Under the pieces are notes generated by a model. It was given only the letters and a program-made list of their open reading frames with translations, was not told where the DNA came from and searched no databases. From Micromonospora haikouensis (GTDB taxonomy: Bacteria > Actinomycetota > Actinomycetes > Mycobacteriales > Micromonosporaceae), in NCBI RefSeq assembly GCF_900091595.1, contig NZ_FMCW01000008.1, positions 124,001-188,000 of the forward strand: 64,000 bases of DNA. Direction: 5' to 3'. A program made the position numbers and the translations under genes. Below are positions 55,045 to 64,000 of this stretch, one piece after another. Each line of letters begins with the position of its first letter. The stretch's first letter is position 1.

Positions 55045-56085
55045 TCAGCCGGCCGGGTCGGGCCCGGTCAACCGGCCCGCGCGGCGGGCCACCCGCAGGC
55101 CGCCGGGCAGATGGACCTCACCCTGGCCGTGCCAGGCGGTGACCAGGGCGTCGAGCGCCTCGACGTGCCGGTGCGACAACGCGGCCGGCGACGCGCCCAG
55201 CTCCCGGGCCCAGGCGTGCAGCACCCGGGTCCGCACGGCCGGGGCGAGCTCGGCCAGCGCCGCCACCACCAGCCCGCCGCAGGGGGCCCGCACGCCGGCC
55301 GGGCCGTCGGCGGCGGACGAGCTGCCGGCCGACGAGGTCACGGGCAGGGCGGCGGCGGCCAGCTCGTCGAGGGCCGCCGCGTCGGCGGCCGCCAGGCGGG
55401 CGGTCCGGGCGAGGTTGTCCACCACCCCGGGGCCGAGGGCGCGGACCAGCGCGGGCAGCGCGTCGGCCCGGACCCGGGCCCGGGCGTACGACGGGTCGGC
55501 GTTGTGCGGGTCCTCCCACGGGGTGAGGCCGAGCGCGGCGCACGCCTTGCGGGTCTGCTCGCGGCCCACGTCGAGCAGGGGCCGCAGCAGCGGCACCCCG
55601 GCCAGGTCCCGCCGGGGCGGCATCCCGGCGAGCCCGCGCGGGCCGGCGCCCCTTGCCAGCGCCAGCAGCACCGTCTCGGCCTGGTCGTCGCGGGTGTGCC
55701 CGGTGAGCAGGGCAGCGGCCCCGTGCCGCCGGGCCGCCTCGGCGAGCGCCTGGTAGCGCGCCTCGCGGGCCGCCGCCTCGGGGCCGCCGGGGCGGCCGGC
55801 GACGTCGACGCGTACCGCCTCGGCCGGCGCGAAGCCGGCCCCGGCGGCCCAGGCCGCGACGTCGCCGGCCCGCCGGTCGGACCCGGCCTGCAGCGCGTGG
55901 TCGACGGTGACGAGGCCGACCGGGCGGCCCAGCCGGGGAGCGACGAACGCGGCGGCGGCGGCCAGGGCCAGCGAGTCGGCCCCGCCCGAGCAGGCGACGA
56001 GCACCGGCCCGGCCCCGGGCAGCCCGGTCAGCGCGCGGCGGACCGCGAGCCGGACGGCGGCGACCGCCGGGGCGAGCGCGGGCAT
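55045..56085 (-). CDS. tilS: tRNA(Ile)-lysidine synthase
   Basis: 346 residues. It modifies C34 of tRNA-Ile2 to lysidine so that it reads AUA. The PP-loop is VACSGGADSLAL (SGGADS at 33-38); LLTGHTRDDQAETVLLALARG and GVPLLRPLLDVGREQTR follow, and EDPHNADPSYARARVRADALP near the middle. The C-terminal part is Ala-rich and lacks a clear extra domain, as in other actinobacterial TilS. The gene overlaps nothing; it lies 10 bp after the DUF2342 gene and is probably co-transcribed. Confidence 0.94.
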   Translation of the reverse strand: MPALAPAVAAVRLAVRRALTGLPGAGPVLVACSGGADSLALAAAAAFVAPRLGRPVGLVTVDHALQAGSDRRAGDVAAWAAGAGFAPAEAVRVDVAGRPGGPEAAAREARYQALAEAARRHGAAALLTGHTRDDQAETVLLALARGAGPRGLAGMPPRRDLAGVPLLRPLLDVGREQTRKACAALGLTPWEDPHNADPSYARARVRADALPALVRALGPGVVDNLARTARLAAADAAALDELAAAALPVTSSAGSSSAADGPAGVRAPCGGLVVAALAELAPAVRTRVLHAWARELGASPAALSHRHVEALDALVTAWHGQGEVHLPGGLRVARRAGRLTGPDPAG

Positions 56086-56095
56086 CGGCGTACGG

Positions 56096-57160
56096 TCAGC
56101 CGGCGGTCGGGGTGGCGGCCGGCCCGTGCACCCGGGCCACCCACGCGTCGGGGTCGCCCAGCTCGTCGAGCCGGGGCAGGGTCAGCGGGGAACCGAAGAT
56201 CTTGTTGAAGCCGTCCATGCCGACGCGCTCGACGACGCCGTGGACGAACTTGCGGCCCTCGGCGTACTGGCGCATCTTGACCTCGACGCCGAGCAGCCGG
56301 CGGATCGCCTTCTCCAGCGGGTTGCCGGTCTCCCGACGCCGGTTGAACGCGGCCCGGATCGACTCGACGCTGGGGATGACCTGCGGGCCGACGCCGTCCA
56401 TGACGAACTCGGCGTGCCCCTCCAGCAGGGTCATCAGGGCGGTGAGCCGGTCGAGCACGGCCCGCTGGGCGGGGGTCTGCACGATGTCCAGCACGCTGGC
56501 CCGGCTGTCCGGGTCCTTCACCGCGTCGGAGAGGGTGGCGACGCCCCGGCGCAGCCGCTCCAGCAGGTGCTCGCCGCCCTGCGAGGCGTCCACGAACGCC
56601 TGCACCTCGCCGAGGAAGTAGGCCCGCATCCAGGGCACGGCCGTGAACTGGGTGCGGTGGGTCACCTCGTGCAGGCAGACCCAGAGCCGGAAGTCGCGCG
56701 GGTCGGCCCCGAGCTTCCGCTCCACCTCGACGATGTTCGGCGCGACGAGCAGCAGCTGGCCGGGGTCGCCGGAGAAGACCTCGTACTGGCCGAGGACCCG
56801 GCCGGACAGGTACGCCAGCACGGTGCCGGCCTGCACGCCGGTGAGCCGGGAGCCGACCGCCTCGGTGAGCGGGCCCGGCCGCTTGTCGCCGGAGAGCCGG
56901 CTGACCAGTGGGGTGATCACCTCCCGCAGCCCGGCGATGTTGGTGGCCGCCCAGTCTCGGCGGTCCACCACCCGCACGGGCGGGTGGACCACCTGGGACC
57001 GCAGCCCCGTGTAGTCGGCCACGTGCCCGGCCGCCTCGTCGGTCAGCCGCCGCAGCTCGGAGACCACCTCGGTGGCCTCGGCGTACGACACCCGGGGCCC
57101 CGACTTGCCCAGGGCCCCCGCCGTCGCGGCGGCCAGATCCCAGTCCACGAACTGCGCCAT
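56096..57160 (-). CDS. DUF2342 zinc-metalloprotease-like protein
   Basis: 354 residues. It contains CLHEVTHRTQF (near 168-178), a HExxH zinc motif, and LEGHAEFVMDGVG about 85 residues later with a candidate third ligand. The family was once labelled 'coenzyme F420 biosynthesis associated' from gene co-occurrence and is now called zinc-dependent metalloprotease-like; the substrate is unknown. It precedes tilS as in mycobacteria (Rv3626c). The start ATG 57160 follows a TACGGT hexamer by six bases. Confidence 0.88.
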   Translation of the reverse strand: MAQFVDWDLAAATAGALGKSGPRVSYAEATEVVSELRRLTDEAAGHVADYTGLRSQVVHPPVRVVDRRDWAATNIAGLREVITPLVSRLSGDKRPGPLTEAVGSRLTGVQAGTVLAYLSGRVLGQYEVFSGDPGQLLLVAPNIVEVERKLGADPRDFRLWVCLHEVTHRTQFTAVPWMRAYFLGEVQAFVDASQGGEHLLERLRRGVATLSDAVKDPDSRASVLDIVQTPAQRAVLDRLTALMTLLEGHAEFVMDGVGPQVIPSVESIRAAFNRRRETGNPLEKAIRRLLGVEVKMRQYAEGRKFVHGVVERVGMDGFNKIFGSPLTLPRLDELGDPDAWVARVHGPAATPTAG

Positions 57161-57166
57161 GCACCC

Positions 57167-57172
57167 ACCGTA
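57167..57172 (-). promoter_or_regulatory. -10 element of a leaderless promoter (DUF2342-tilS)
   Basis: TACGGT on the minus strand, six bases before ATG 57160. Confidence 0.5.
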
Positions 57173-57229
57173 CCCGCGCCGGAACACCCCCACCTTTCGG
57201 TGATCGGAGGACATACCACCGCGGACCGG

Positions 57230-59056
57230 TCAGCGGCAGCCGCAGCGGGCCAGGGCGGACGTGACCCGGTCGAGGGCGCGGCGGGTGTCGTCGAGGCTGC
57301 CCGCCGGGGCCTTGTCGGCGAGCACGGCGAAGGTGAGCAGCCGCCCGTCGGCCGTGGTGACCAGCCCGGCGATGGCGTGTACCCCGGTCAGCGTGCCGGT
57401 CTTGGCGCGGACCACGCCGGCCCCGGCCGTCGTGCCGTCCGACCGGTACCGCCCGTCGAGGGTGCCCGACCAGCCGGCCACCGGCAGGCCGCCGAAGATG
57501 CTGCCCAGCTCCGGGTGGGAGCCGTCACCGGCGATGGCGATCAGGTCGGTCAGCAGGGAGGGGCTGATCCGGTCGCTGCGGGACAGCCCGCTGGCGTCGG
57601 AGAGGGTGATCTCGTCGGCGGGCAGGCCCAGCTCACCGAGGACGATGTCCATCGCCGCCGCGCCGCCGGCGAAGGACGCCGGCTGGTCCCGGGCCAGCGC
57701 CACCTGCCGGGCGAGCGCCTCGGCGATCACGTTGTCACTGTCGGTGATCATCATGTCGACCAGCCGGATCATCGGCGGGGACTCGACCTTGCCCAGCTCG
57801 GCGCCGGGGGCCGGGGCCGCACCGGTCGACTCGCCGCCGGAGGCCGGCGCGGTGCCCCGCTTGACCTCGGCGGCGGCGCCGGAGAGCCCCAGCAGCCGGG
57901 CGAAGGCGCGGCCGGCGGCGAGGTCCGGCTGAGGGCTGCGCTGCGCCCAGCCGTGACTCGCGTCGAAGTTCTTCTTCGCCGCCACCGGGTCCACCCGCGC
58001 GCCGTCGGTCATCAACGCGCTGATCGCCGCGCCGAACCCGCCGGTCGGGATGTCGGCGTCCCAGCCGGGCCCGTAGACCGGGCCGGGGAAGAGCGAGGAG
58101 TCGACGGTGACCCGGGTCGGCGCAGTGCCGCCGAGGGCATTCCTGACCTGCTCGGCCAGGTCGTCGAGGCGGGCCGCGCCGGGATAGAAGCCGTCGCCGT
58201 CGACCGCGAGGGTCGGGTCGCCGCCGCCGACGAGCACCACCTCGCCCGGTGCCGCGCCGGCCACCGCCCGGGTCGGCACGCGGTGGTCGGGGCCGCGGGC
58301 GGCCAGCACGGTCACCGCGGTCGCCAGCTTGGTCACCGAGGCGGGCACCGTGGCGTCGTCGCCGCCCCGCGAGTAGAGCGACCGGCCGGTCGTCACGTCG
58401 GACACGGAGACGTTCACCCGGTCGCCCAGCTCCGGGGCGGCCAGCAGCGGCTCGATCGCGGCCTTCACCCCGTCGGCGGTGGGCTCCGGGGCGTGCGCGT
58501 CCGGGCCGGCGAGGACCGGCGTCGGATCCGGCTCGACGACCTCGGCGTCGGCCCGGGAGATGTCCTTGCCGTCGCCGAGCCAGCCGGCGACCGGGCCGGG
58601 CCGGACCACCACCAGGCCGGCGCCGACCAGGGCGAACAGCAGCAGCACGGCGAGCACGGCCAGCGGGAGGCGGCGTCGGCGGGCGGGCGACGGGTCGTAC
58701 CCCGGCGGGGGGCCGGCCGGCGGGTCACCGGGACCGCCGGGCGTGGGCGGGGCCGCCGCGGCGGCCGGCTCCGACCCGGCGGGGACGGCCGGCGCGGCGG
58801 CGGGGGTCGCGACGAGTTCCGGGGAGCGGTCGGCGTCCGGGGAGCGGTTGGTGTCCGGGGGCCGCCACACCGGCTCGCCGGACCCCACGATCGGGGCGGT
58901 GGCCTCCGGATCGAAGTCGTCCCCGGCCGGCTCCTGGGCGCGCGGGACGTGCGCCTCGGGCACCGGCACCCGGCCGGTCGCGCTCCCGGACCCCGGGCGC
59001 GGCTTCTTCCGCCCGTCAACCCCCTGCGGGCGGTAGTGTGAATCTTCCCTCCCCAC
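57230..59056 (-). CDS. dacB: D-alanyl-D-alanine carboxypeptidase (PBP4/DacB type)
   Basis: 608 residues. A disordered, Pro/Ala-rich cytosolic N-terminus of about 125 residues, one TM helix ([22 protein letters not shown], about 130-150), then the class C penicillin-binding domain. Active-site motifs: SVTK (near 245, nucleophile Ser), SDN (near 440) and KTG (RAKTGTLTG, near 555). It trims peptidoglycan peptides. GTG start with a strong GGAGGAGG site. The long cytosolic tail is typical of Micromonospora membrane enzymes but absent from E. coli DacB. Confidence 0.95.
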   Translation of the reverse strand: MGREDSHYRPQGVDGRKKPRPGSGSATGRVPVPEAHVPRAQEPAGDDFDPEATAPIVGSGEPVWRPPDTNRSPDADRSPELVATPAAAPAVPAGSEPAAAAAPPTPGGPGDPPAGPPPGYDPSPARRRRLPLAVLAVLLLFALVGAGLVVVRPGPVAGWLGDGKDISRADAEVVEPDPTPVLAGPDAHAPEPTADGVKAAIEPLLAAPELGDRVNVSVSDVTTGRSLYSRGGDDATVPASVTKLATAVTVLAARGPDHRVPTRAVAGAAPGEVVLVGGGDPTLAVDGDGFYPGAARLDDLAEQVRNALGGTAPTRVTVDSSLFPGPVYGPGWDADIPTGGFGAAISALMTDGARVDPVAAKKNFDASHGWAQRSPQPDLAAGRAFARLLGLSGAAAEVKRGTAPASGGESTGAAPAPGAELGKVESPPMIRLVDMMITDSDNVIAEALARQVALARDQPASFAGGAAAMDIVLGELGLPADEITLSDASGLSRSDRISPSLLTDLIAIAGDGSHPELGSIFGGLPVAGWSGTLDGRYRSDGTTAGAGVVRAKTGTLTGVHAIAGLVTTADGRLLTFAVLADKAPAGSLDDTRRALDRVTSALARCGCR

Positions 59057-59129
59057 GACCCCCTCCTCCCCGTGTGGAAAACAGCTTGGGTGACACTACT
59101 TCGGTCCGAACACTATGCGGCGGCCGGAG

Positions 59130-59155
59130 CGGGCAGGTGGGCATTCACCTGCTCG
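59130..59155 (+). promoter_or_regulatory. Hairpin in the ppa leader
   Basis: 10-bp stem with a G-U pair (59130-59139 with 59146-59155) and a 6-nt loop, about 60 bases before the ppa ATG. It may affect mRNA stability; no known element was recognised. Confidence 0.35.
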
Positions 59156-59212
59156 GGGGGCGCCGCCACTTGGTTCCGTCAGCCAGCGCGGGCAAACGAG
59201 GGAGCGTGGGAA

Positions 59213-59719
59213 ATGGATTTCGACGTCACGGTTGAGATCCCCAAGGGTCACCGCAACAAGTACGAGGTGGACCACGCGACCGGCCGGATCAGGCTGGACC
59301 GCACCCTCTTCACGTCCACGCAGTATCCGGCGGACTACGGGTTCATAGAGGGCACCCTGGGCGAGGACGGCGACCCGCTGGACGCGCTGGTGCTGGTCCC
59401 CGAGCCGACGTTCCCGGGCTGCCTGATCCGCTGCCGCACCATCGGCATGTTCCGGATGACGGACGAGAAGGGCGGCGACGACAAGGTCCTCTGCGTGCCC
59501 TACGAGGACCCGCGTCAGGAGCACCTGCGCGACATCCACCACCTGGGCGAGTTCGACCGGCTGGAGATCCAGCACTTCTTCGAGGTGTACAAGGACCTGG
59601 AGCCCGGCAAGTCGGTCGAGGGCGCGACCTGGGTCGGTCGCGTCGAGGCGGAGGCCGAGATCCACGCGTCGTACCGGCGGGCCAAGGAGGCCGAGGAGCG
59701 CGGCGAGACCATCCACTGA
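59213..59719 (+). CDS. ppa: Inorganic pyrophosphatase
   Basis: 168 residues, soluble family I enzyme that hydrolyses PPi with Mg. The signature [12 protein letters not shown] (D52, D54, D57) binds the metals; [15 protein letters not shown] and DYGFIEGTL are the other landmarks. GGGA lies ahead of ATG 59213. The upstream in-frame codons (from 59072) are not family-like. It is divergent from dacB, as in M. tuberculosis (Rv3627c-Rv3628). Confidence 0.98.
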   Translation: MDFDVTVEIPKGHRNKYEVDHATGRIRLDRTLFTSTQYPADYGFIEGTLGEDGDPLDALVLVPEPTFPGCLIRCRTIGMFRMTDEKGGDDKVLCVPYEDPRQEHLRDIHHLGEFDRLEIQHFFEVYKDLEPGKSVEGATWVGRVEAEAEIHASYRRAKEAEERGETIH

Positions 59720-59734
59720 CCCCACCCACGCCGA

Positions 59735-59774
59735 CGGGCCCGGGAGCCGCTCAACCGAGCAGCCCCCGGGCCCG
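59735..59774. terminator. Terminator between ppa and eccD
   Basis: 10-bp stem of G/C only (59735-59744 with 59765-59774). The right arm is inside the last codons of eccD. The genes are convergent. Confidence 0.6.
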
Positions 59775-61151
59775 CTCGTACAGGTCGAGCACCGCGCAGG
59801 CCACCGGCACCACGGACACCACCAGCGCCGTGTCGACCAGGTCGGCCGCCCGGCCCAGATACGGGGAGGCGGGCCGCCGCGCGTACGTGGTGCCGGCCGC
59901 CACGGCGAGCAGGGCGACGGCAAGCCCGCCGACGGCCAGCGCCAGCCGGCCCGCCGGCCCGGAGCCCACGGCGAGCACCCCGCCGAGCAGGACGGCCCCC
60001 GCCAGCCCGGCGACGACCGGCGGCACCCGGTGGCGGACCGCCACGAACAGCCGCGTGCGCAGCAGCAGCACCGCGCAGACCACGGCGACCAGCAGCCGCC
60101 CGGCCACGCCGCCCGCCGTCACCAGCACCACCGCCGCCCCGGCCACCAGCACGGCATGCCCGAGCAGCATCCCGGTGAGCATCTCCTCGGTGCGGGCCAC
60201 CGCCGCGTGCACCCGGGCCCGGTCCGGCAGGTCCCGGGCGGCGTCCGCGCCGGGGCCGCCGTCGCCCGGCAGGGTGATCGGCGGCAGCGGCATCTTGCCC
60301 AGCCGGATGGCCAGCAGCGGCAGCGCGCCGAGCGCGAAGACCAGGGCGCAGAGCAGCACCGCCGCGGCGCCCCCGGCGGTCAGCGTCAGCCCGCCGACGG
60401 CGGCGAGCGCACCGCCCGCGCCGACGGTCGCGCCGGCCACGAAGACCCGCACCCGACTGGCCACCCCGAGCAGGCCGAGCACCGCCACCAGCAGCAGCGC
60501 CACCGCTCCGGCCAGCAGCTCGGGGGCGCCCAGCCAGGGCAGCGGCGCGACCGGGCCGACCGGGTCGCCGGAGCTGACCGCGAGGGCGCCGGCGGCGAAC
60601 GCGTACGGCAGGGCGTAGCCGCCGAGGGTCGCGCCGGTGGCCCCGTCGCCGTACGCGCGGGAGGCGACCGCCCCGGCGAGGGTGAGCAGCAGCGCCACCG
60701 CGACCGCGACGGGCCAGCCGGCCCCGGGCCCTGGGCCGGCGGCGAGGGCGGCGAGCAGCCCCACGCCGAGCGGCACGGCCGCCCCGGCCAGGGCGGCGCA
60801 CCGGGTGGCGGCCGGCGACCAGGCGGCACCCCGGCGGCGGGCCCCGTCGACGATCGCCTCGACAACGTCGTCGTACTCCAGCTCGGGCCACTGCGCGCGG
60901 GCCGGCACCAGGTGCAGCACCTCGCCGTCGCGGACGCCCTGCGGCAGCAGCGCCTGGGCGGTGGCCAGGACCGCCCCGTCGGTGCGGCGCAGCACCCAGC
61001 CGCCGTGCCGTTCGCCGTCGTCGGCCAGCCCCTCGCCGGCGTGCCGGAGCACCTCGGGCAGCAGCTCGGCCAGGGGGACCTGCTCGGGCAGGGCGACGTC
61101 GACCCGGCGCTGGGGGGCGCTGATCGTGACCCGGGCCAACCCGACTGTCAT
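59751..61151 (-). CDS. eccD: Type VII secretion membrane protein EccD
   Basis: 466 residues. N-terminal ubiquitin-like (YukD) domain (about 1-90; ARVTISAPQRRVDVALPEQ), then about 11 TM helices making up most of the protein. EccD is the channel-lining core component of ESX systems. A cytosolic loop near 290-330 (RLGKMPLPPITLPGDGG ... LPDRARVHAAVARTEEMLTGML) matches the conserved EccD loop. GGAG lies 8 bases ahead of the ATG. It is divergent from eccC. Confidence 0.93.
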   Translation of the reverse strand: MTVGLARVTISAPQRRVDVALPEQVPLAELLPEVLRHAGEGLADDGERHGGWVLRRTDGAVLATAQALLPQGVRDGEVLHLVPARAQWPELEYDDVVEAIVDGARRRGAAWSPAATRCAALAGAAVPLGVGLLAALAAGPGPGAGWPVAVAVALLLTLAGAVASRAYGDGATGATLGGYALPYAFAAGALAVSSGDPVGPVAPLPWLGAPELLAGAVALLLVAVLGLLGVASRVRVFVAGATVGAGGALAAVGGLTLTAGGAAAVLLCALVFALGALPLLAIRLGKMPLPPITLPGDGGPGADAARDLPDRARVHAAVARTEEMLTGMLLGHAVLVAGAAVVLVTAGGVAGRLLVAVVCAVLLLRTRLFVAVRHRVPPVVAGLAGAVLLGGVLAVGSGPAGRLALAVGGLAVALLAVAAGTTYARRPASPYLGRAADLVDTALVVSVVPVACAVLDLYERARGLLG

Positions 61152-61252
61152 CGGCGCATCTCCATATCGAGGGGGGACGGCGGCTGCGCGGACGACAGGA
61201 CTTTACCTACGATGAGCCAGGCTCGGGTTACCGAGCGCTGTGGGGAGGCCGA

Positions 61253-64000
61253 GTGTCCACCGTCGTCATCAAGCGACCACCCCGGCGGCCGGCACCGGAG
61301 ATCCCGGTCGGCGAGCTGCCCGTCGAGGCCCCGCCGGAGATCCCCGCCGTCACCGGCGGCCGCTGGCAGCAGGCGCTGATGGTGTTGCCCATGCTGGGCG
61401 GGTCGGTCGCGATGGCGATGATGTTCGGCCGGGGCGGCGGGGCGTACTCGTACGTGGTCGGCGGGATGTTCGGGCTCTCCTCCCTGGCCATGCTGGTCAC
61501 CTCGTGGGGCAGCGCCTCCGGCACCCCGAAGAAGTCGGAGATGATGGCCGCCCGCCGGGAATACCTGCGGCACCTGGGCACGCTGCGTCGCCGGGTCCGG
61601 CAGACCGCCGAGCGGCAGCGGGCCGGGCTGCACTACCGCCACCCCGACCCGGGCCGGCTGTGGTCCACCGTCGACAGCCACCGCGTCTGGGAGCGTCGGC
61701 CCGGTGACCCGGACTTCGCCGTGGTGCGGGTGGGCGTCGGCCCGCAGACCCTGGCCACCCCGCTGGTCGGCCCGGTCACCCGCCCGCTGGAGGAGCTGGA
61801 GCCGATGACCGCCGGGGCGCTGCGGCGGTTCCTCGACGCGTACGCGGTGGTGCCCGACCTGCCGGTGGCCCTGTCGCTGCGCAGCTTCGCCCGGGTCTTC
61901 GTGCGCGGCGGGGCGTCCCGGGAGAGCGCGGAGGCGGGCATCCGCCCCGGCACCGGGTCGCCCGACGCGCAGGCGCTGGCCCGGGCGCTGCTCACCCAGC
62001 TCGCGGTGTTCCACGCCCCCGACGAGCTGCTGATCGCCGTCTGCGCCGGCCCCGAGCGGCGGGCGCTGTGGGAGTGGGTGAAGTGGCTGCCGCACGCGCA
62101 CCATCCCACCCGCACCGACGCCGTCGGCCCCGTCCGGCTGGTCACCAGCTCCGCCGTCGAGCTGGAACGGCTCCTCGACGAGGTGCTGGCCAGCCGGTCC
62201 CGGTTCAGCCCGTCCGGCCCTGCGACCGACGGGCCGCACGTCGTGGTGGTGCTCGACGGCGGCGACCTCACCGGCGCGACCGACCTCGTCGGCGACGGCG
62301 GCATCGACGCAGTCACCGTCGTCGACCTGGACACCCCGCCGCCCCGGCTGCTCGACCGGTACGCCCTCCTGCTCGACCTGCGCGGCGGCCGGCTGCACTC
62401 GCACTCGGCCGACGGGCACGCCGAGGTGGGCACCCCCGACCGGCTGGCGTCCGCCGACGCCGAGGCGGTCGCCCGCCGGCTCGCCCCGCTGCGGCTCGCC
62501 ACCGCCGTACGCGGGCCGGACGCCCCGGTCAACGCCGAGCTGGGCCTGCCCGAGCTGCTCGGCATCGGCGACCCGGAGGGCTTCACGGCCGAGCAGGGCT
62601 GGGCGCCCCGGTCGGCGCGCGACCGGCTGCGGGTGCCGATCGGGGTGGGCGCCGACGGCGGCGCGATCGAGCTGGACCTCAAGGAGTCCGCGCAGGACGG
62701 GATGGGCCCGCACGGGCTGCTGATCGGGGCCACCGGCTCCGGCAAGTCCGAGCTGCTGCGCACCCTGGTCCTCGGGTTGGCCGCCACGCACAGCTCCGAG
62801 CAGCTCAACTTCGTCCTGGTCGACTTCAAGGGCGGGGCCACGTTCGCCTCCTTCGACCGGCTCCCGCACACCGCCGCGGTAATCACCAACCTGGCCGACG
62901 CGCTGCCGCTGGTCGACCGGATGGTCGACGCGATCAACGGGGAGCTGATGCGCCGCCAGGAGCTGCTGCGCCGGGCCGGCAACTACGCCAGCCTGCGCGA
63001 CTACGAGCGGGCGCGGGCGGCGGGCACGCCGCTGGCCCCGCTGCCGTCGCTGCTGCTGGTCTGCGACGAGTTCTCCGAGCTGCTGTCGGCCAAGCCCGAC
63101 TTCATCGACCTGTTCGTGCAGATCGGCCGGCTGGGGCGGTCGCTGGGGGTGCACCTGCTGCTGGCCAGCCAGCGGCTGGAGGAGGGGCGGCTGCGCGGGC
63201 TGGACACCCACCTGTCGTACCGGATCGGTTTGCGGACCTTCTCGGCCCTGGAGTCCCGGACGGTGCTCGGGGTGCCGGACGCGCACGAGCTGCCCCGCTC
63301 GCCGGGCCACGGCTACCTGCGTTTCGGCACCGAGCCGCTGATGCGCTTCAAGGCCGCGTACGTCTCGGGGCCGCTGCGGCGGCGGGCCGGCGTGGCGGGG
63401 TCGGGCGGGCCCGGCGCGCCCCGCCTGCTGACCTTCACCACCCACGTGGTGCCGGTGCCGGAGCCGCCCACCCCGGCGCTGACGGCGACCGCCGAGGACG
63501 ACGCCGGGCGGACCAGCCTGCTCGACGTGCTGGTGGGGCGGCTGGCCGGGCAGGGCCCGCCCGCGCACCAGGTGTGGCTGCCGCCGCTGGACGCCGCGCC
63601 CACCCTCGACGAGCTGCTCGGCCCGGTCGGCGTCGACCCGACGCGCGGGCTGACCTTCGCCAACCCGGAGCTGCACGGCGCGCTCCAGGTGCCGGTGGCC
63701 GTCGTCGACAAGCCGTTCGAGCAGCGGCGGGACCTGCTCTGGCTCACCCTCGGCGGGTCGGCGGGGCACGTCGGCGTCGTCGGGGGCCCGCAGAGCGGCA
63801 GGTCGGGCCTGCTGCGCACCCTGGTGTGCGCGCTGGCGTTGACCCACACGCCCGTCGAGGCGCAGGTCTACTGCCTGGACTTCGGCGGTGGCGGGCTGGC
63901 CGCGCTGCGCGACCTGCCGCACGTGGGCGGGGTGTCCGGCCGCACCGACCAGACCGCGGTGCGGCGCACCGTCGGGGAGCTGGTCACCGTGCTGGTCGAC
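61253..64000 (+). CDS. eccC: Type VII secretion ATPase EccC (partial, 3' end missing)
   Basis: 916 codons are visible; the gene runs off the window. Two TM helices near residues 45-95, then FtsK/SpoIIIE-type ATPase domains. Domain 1 has a canonical Walker A GATGSGKS (492-499) and the VDFKGGATF strand about 30 residues on. Domain 2 has GGPQSGRS (about 844-851), with Arg in place of the P-loop Lys. EccC drives export of WXG100 proteins. GTG start with GGGGAGG. A TACGAT -10 candidate lies at 61208-61213. Confidence 0.95.
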   Translation, partial: MSTVVIKRPPRRPAPEIPVGELPVEAPPEIPAVTGGRWQQALMVLPMLGGSVAMAMMFGRGGGAYSYVVGGMFGLSSLAMLVTSWGSASGTPKKSEMMAARREYLRHLGTLRRRVRQTAERQRAGLHYRHPDPGRLWSTVDSHRVWERRPGDPDFAVVRVGVGPQTLATPLVGPVTRPLEELEPMTAGALRRFLDAYAVVPDLPVALSLRSFARVFVRGGASRESAEAGIRPGTGSPDAQALARALLTQLAVFHAPDELLIAVCAGPERRALWEWVKWLPHAHHPTRTDAVGPVRLVTSSAVELERLLDEVLASRSRFSPSGPATDGPHVVVVLDGGDLTGATDLVGDGGIDAVTVVDLDTPPPRLLDRYALLLDLRGGRLHSHSADGHAEVGTPDRLASADAEAVARRLAPLRLATAVRGPDAPVNAELGLPELLGIGDPEGFTAEQGWAPRSARDRLRVPIGVGADGGAIELDLKESAQDGMGPHGLLIGATGSGKSELLRTLVLGLAATHSSEQLNFVLVDFKGGATFASFDRLPHTAAVITNLADALPLVDRMVDAINGELMRRQELLRRAGNYASLRDYERARAAGTPLAPLPSLLLVCDEFSELLSAKPDFIDLFVQIGRLGRSLGVHLLLASQRLEEGRLRGLDTHLSYRIGLRTFSALESRTVLGVPDAHELPRSPGHGYLRFGTEPLMRFKAAYVSGPLRRRAGVAGSGGPGAPRLLTFTTHVVPVPEPPTPALTATAEDDAGRTSLLDVLVGRLAGQGPPAHQVWLPPLDAAPTLDELLGPVGVDPTRGLTFANPELHGALQVPVAVVDKPFEQRRDLLWLTLGGSAGHVGVVGGPQSGRSGLLRTLVCALALTHTPVEAQVYCLDFGGGGLAALRDLPHVGGVSGRTDQTAVRRTVGELVTVLVD

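Overview
The window is very GC-rich actinobacterial chromosome, most likely from a Micromonospora-type organism (Micromonosporaceae). Reasons: strong G/C bias at third codon positions, frequent GTG starts, many apparently leaderless genes, an XRE/DUF397 gene pair, an intergenic repeat of a type I associate with Micromonospora, and a gene order that follows the conserved block known from Mycobacterium tuberculosis as lpqE-radA-disA ... mutY ... clpC-lsr2-lysS-coaX-panD-panC ... folK-folB-folP-folE-ftsH-hpt-tilS ... dacB-ppa. No tRNA, rRNA, CRISPR array or insertion sequence was seen.

Layout. 1-990: start of a methyltransferase gene and a divergent UbiA-type prenyltransferase. 1126-10530: lpqE-like lipoprotein, radA and disA (DNA repair and c-di-AMP synthesis), a membrane protein, an ACT protein with peptide deformylase, mutY and clpC. 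11072-14002: lsr2 (nucleoid silencer), lysS, coaX. 14040-16109: a five-gene accessory island (three tiny overlapping genes facing an XRE regulator plus DUF397 protein). 16179-22261: nadB-nadC (NAD synthesis), a septum-formation-type protein, and a pantothenate operon in which panC and panD are fused in one frame at a C7 run. 22409-25912: secreted phytase; a MidA/NDUFAF7-type methyltransferase coupled to a nuoD copy. 25948-34401: repeat-rich membrane protein, a complete OpuC/ProXWZ-type osmolyte ABC transporter, and several small membrane proteins. 34421-36260: folP-folB-folK.

36273-49846 is the most unusual part. A plus-strand block of conjugation/type IV secretion-like genes (pilin-like, PrgI/VirB3-like, VirB4-like ATPase, TrbL/VirB6-like, VirB8-like, lysozyme plus M23 hydrolase) and a FtsK-like protein with degenerate P-loops sit between folP and folE. 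These two genes are neighbours in the reference order. The block has a good promoter overlapped by a LexA-like dyad, an 18-codon coupled mini-gene before virB4, and no relaxase or integrase.

49860-59719: folE (apparent CTG start), ftsH, hpt, a 45-residue membrane peptide, a GlxA-type regulator, tilS, a DUF2342 metalloprotease-like protein, dacB and ppa. 59751-64000: the edge of a type VII secretion locus, with eccD divergent from eccC; eccC runs off the window end.
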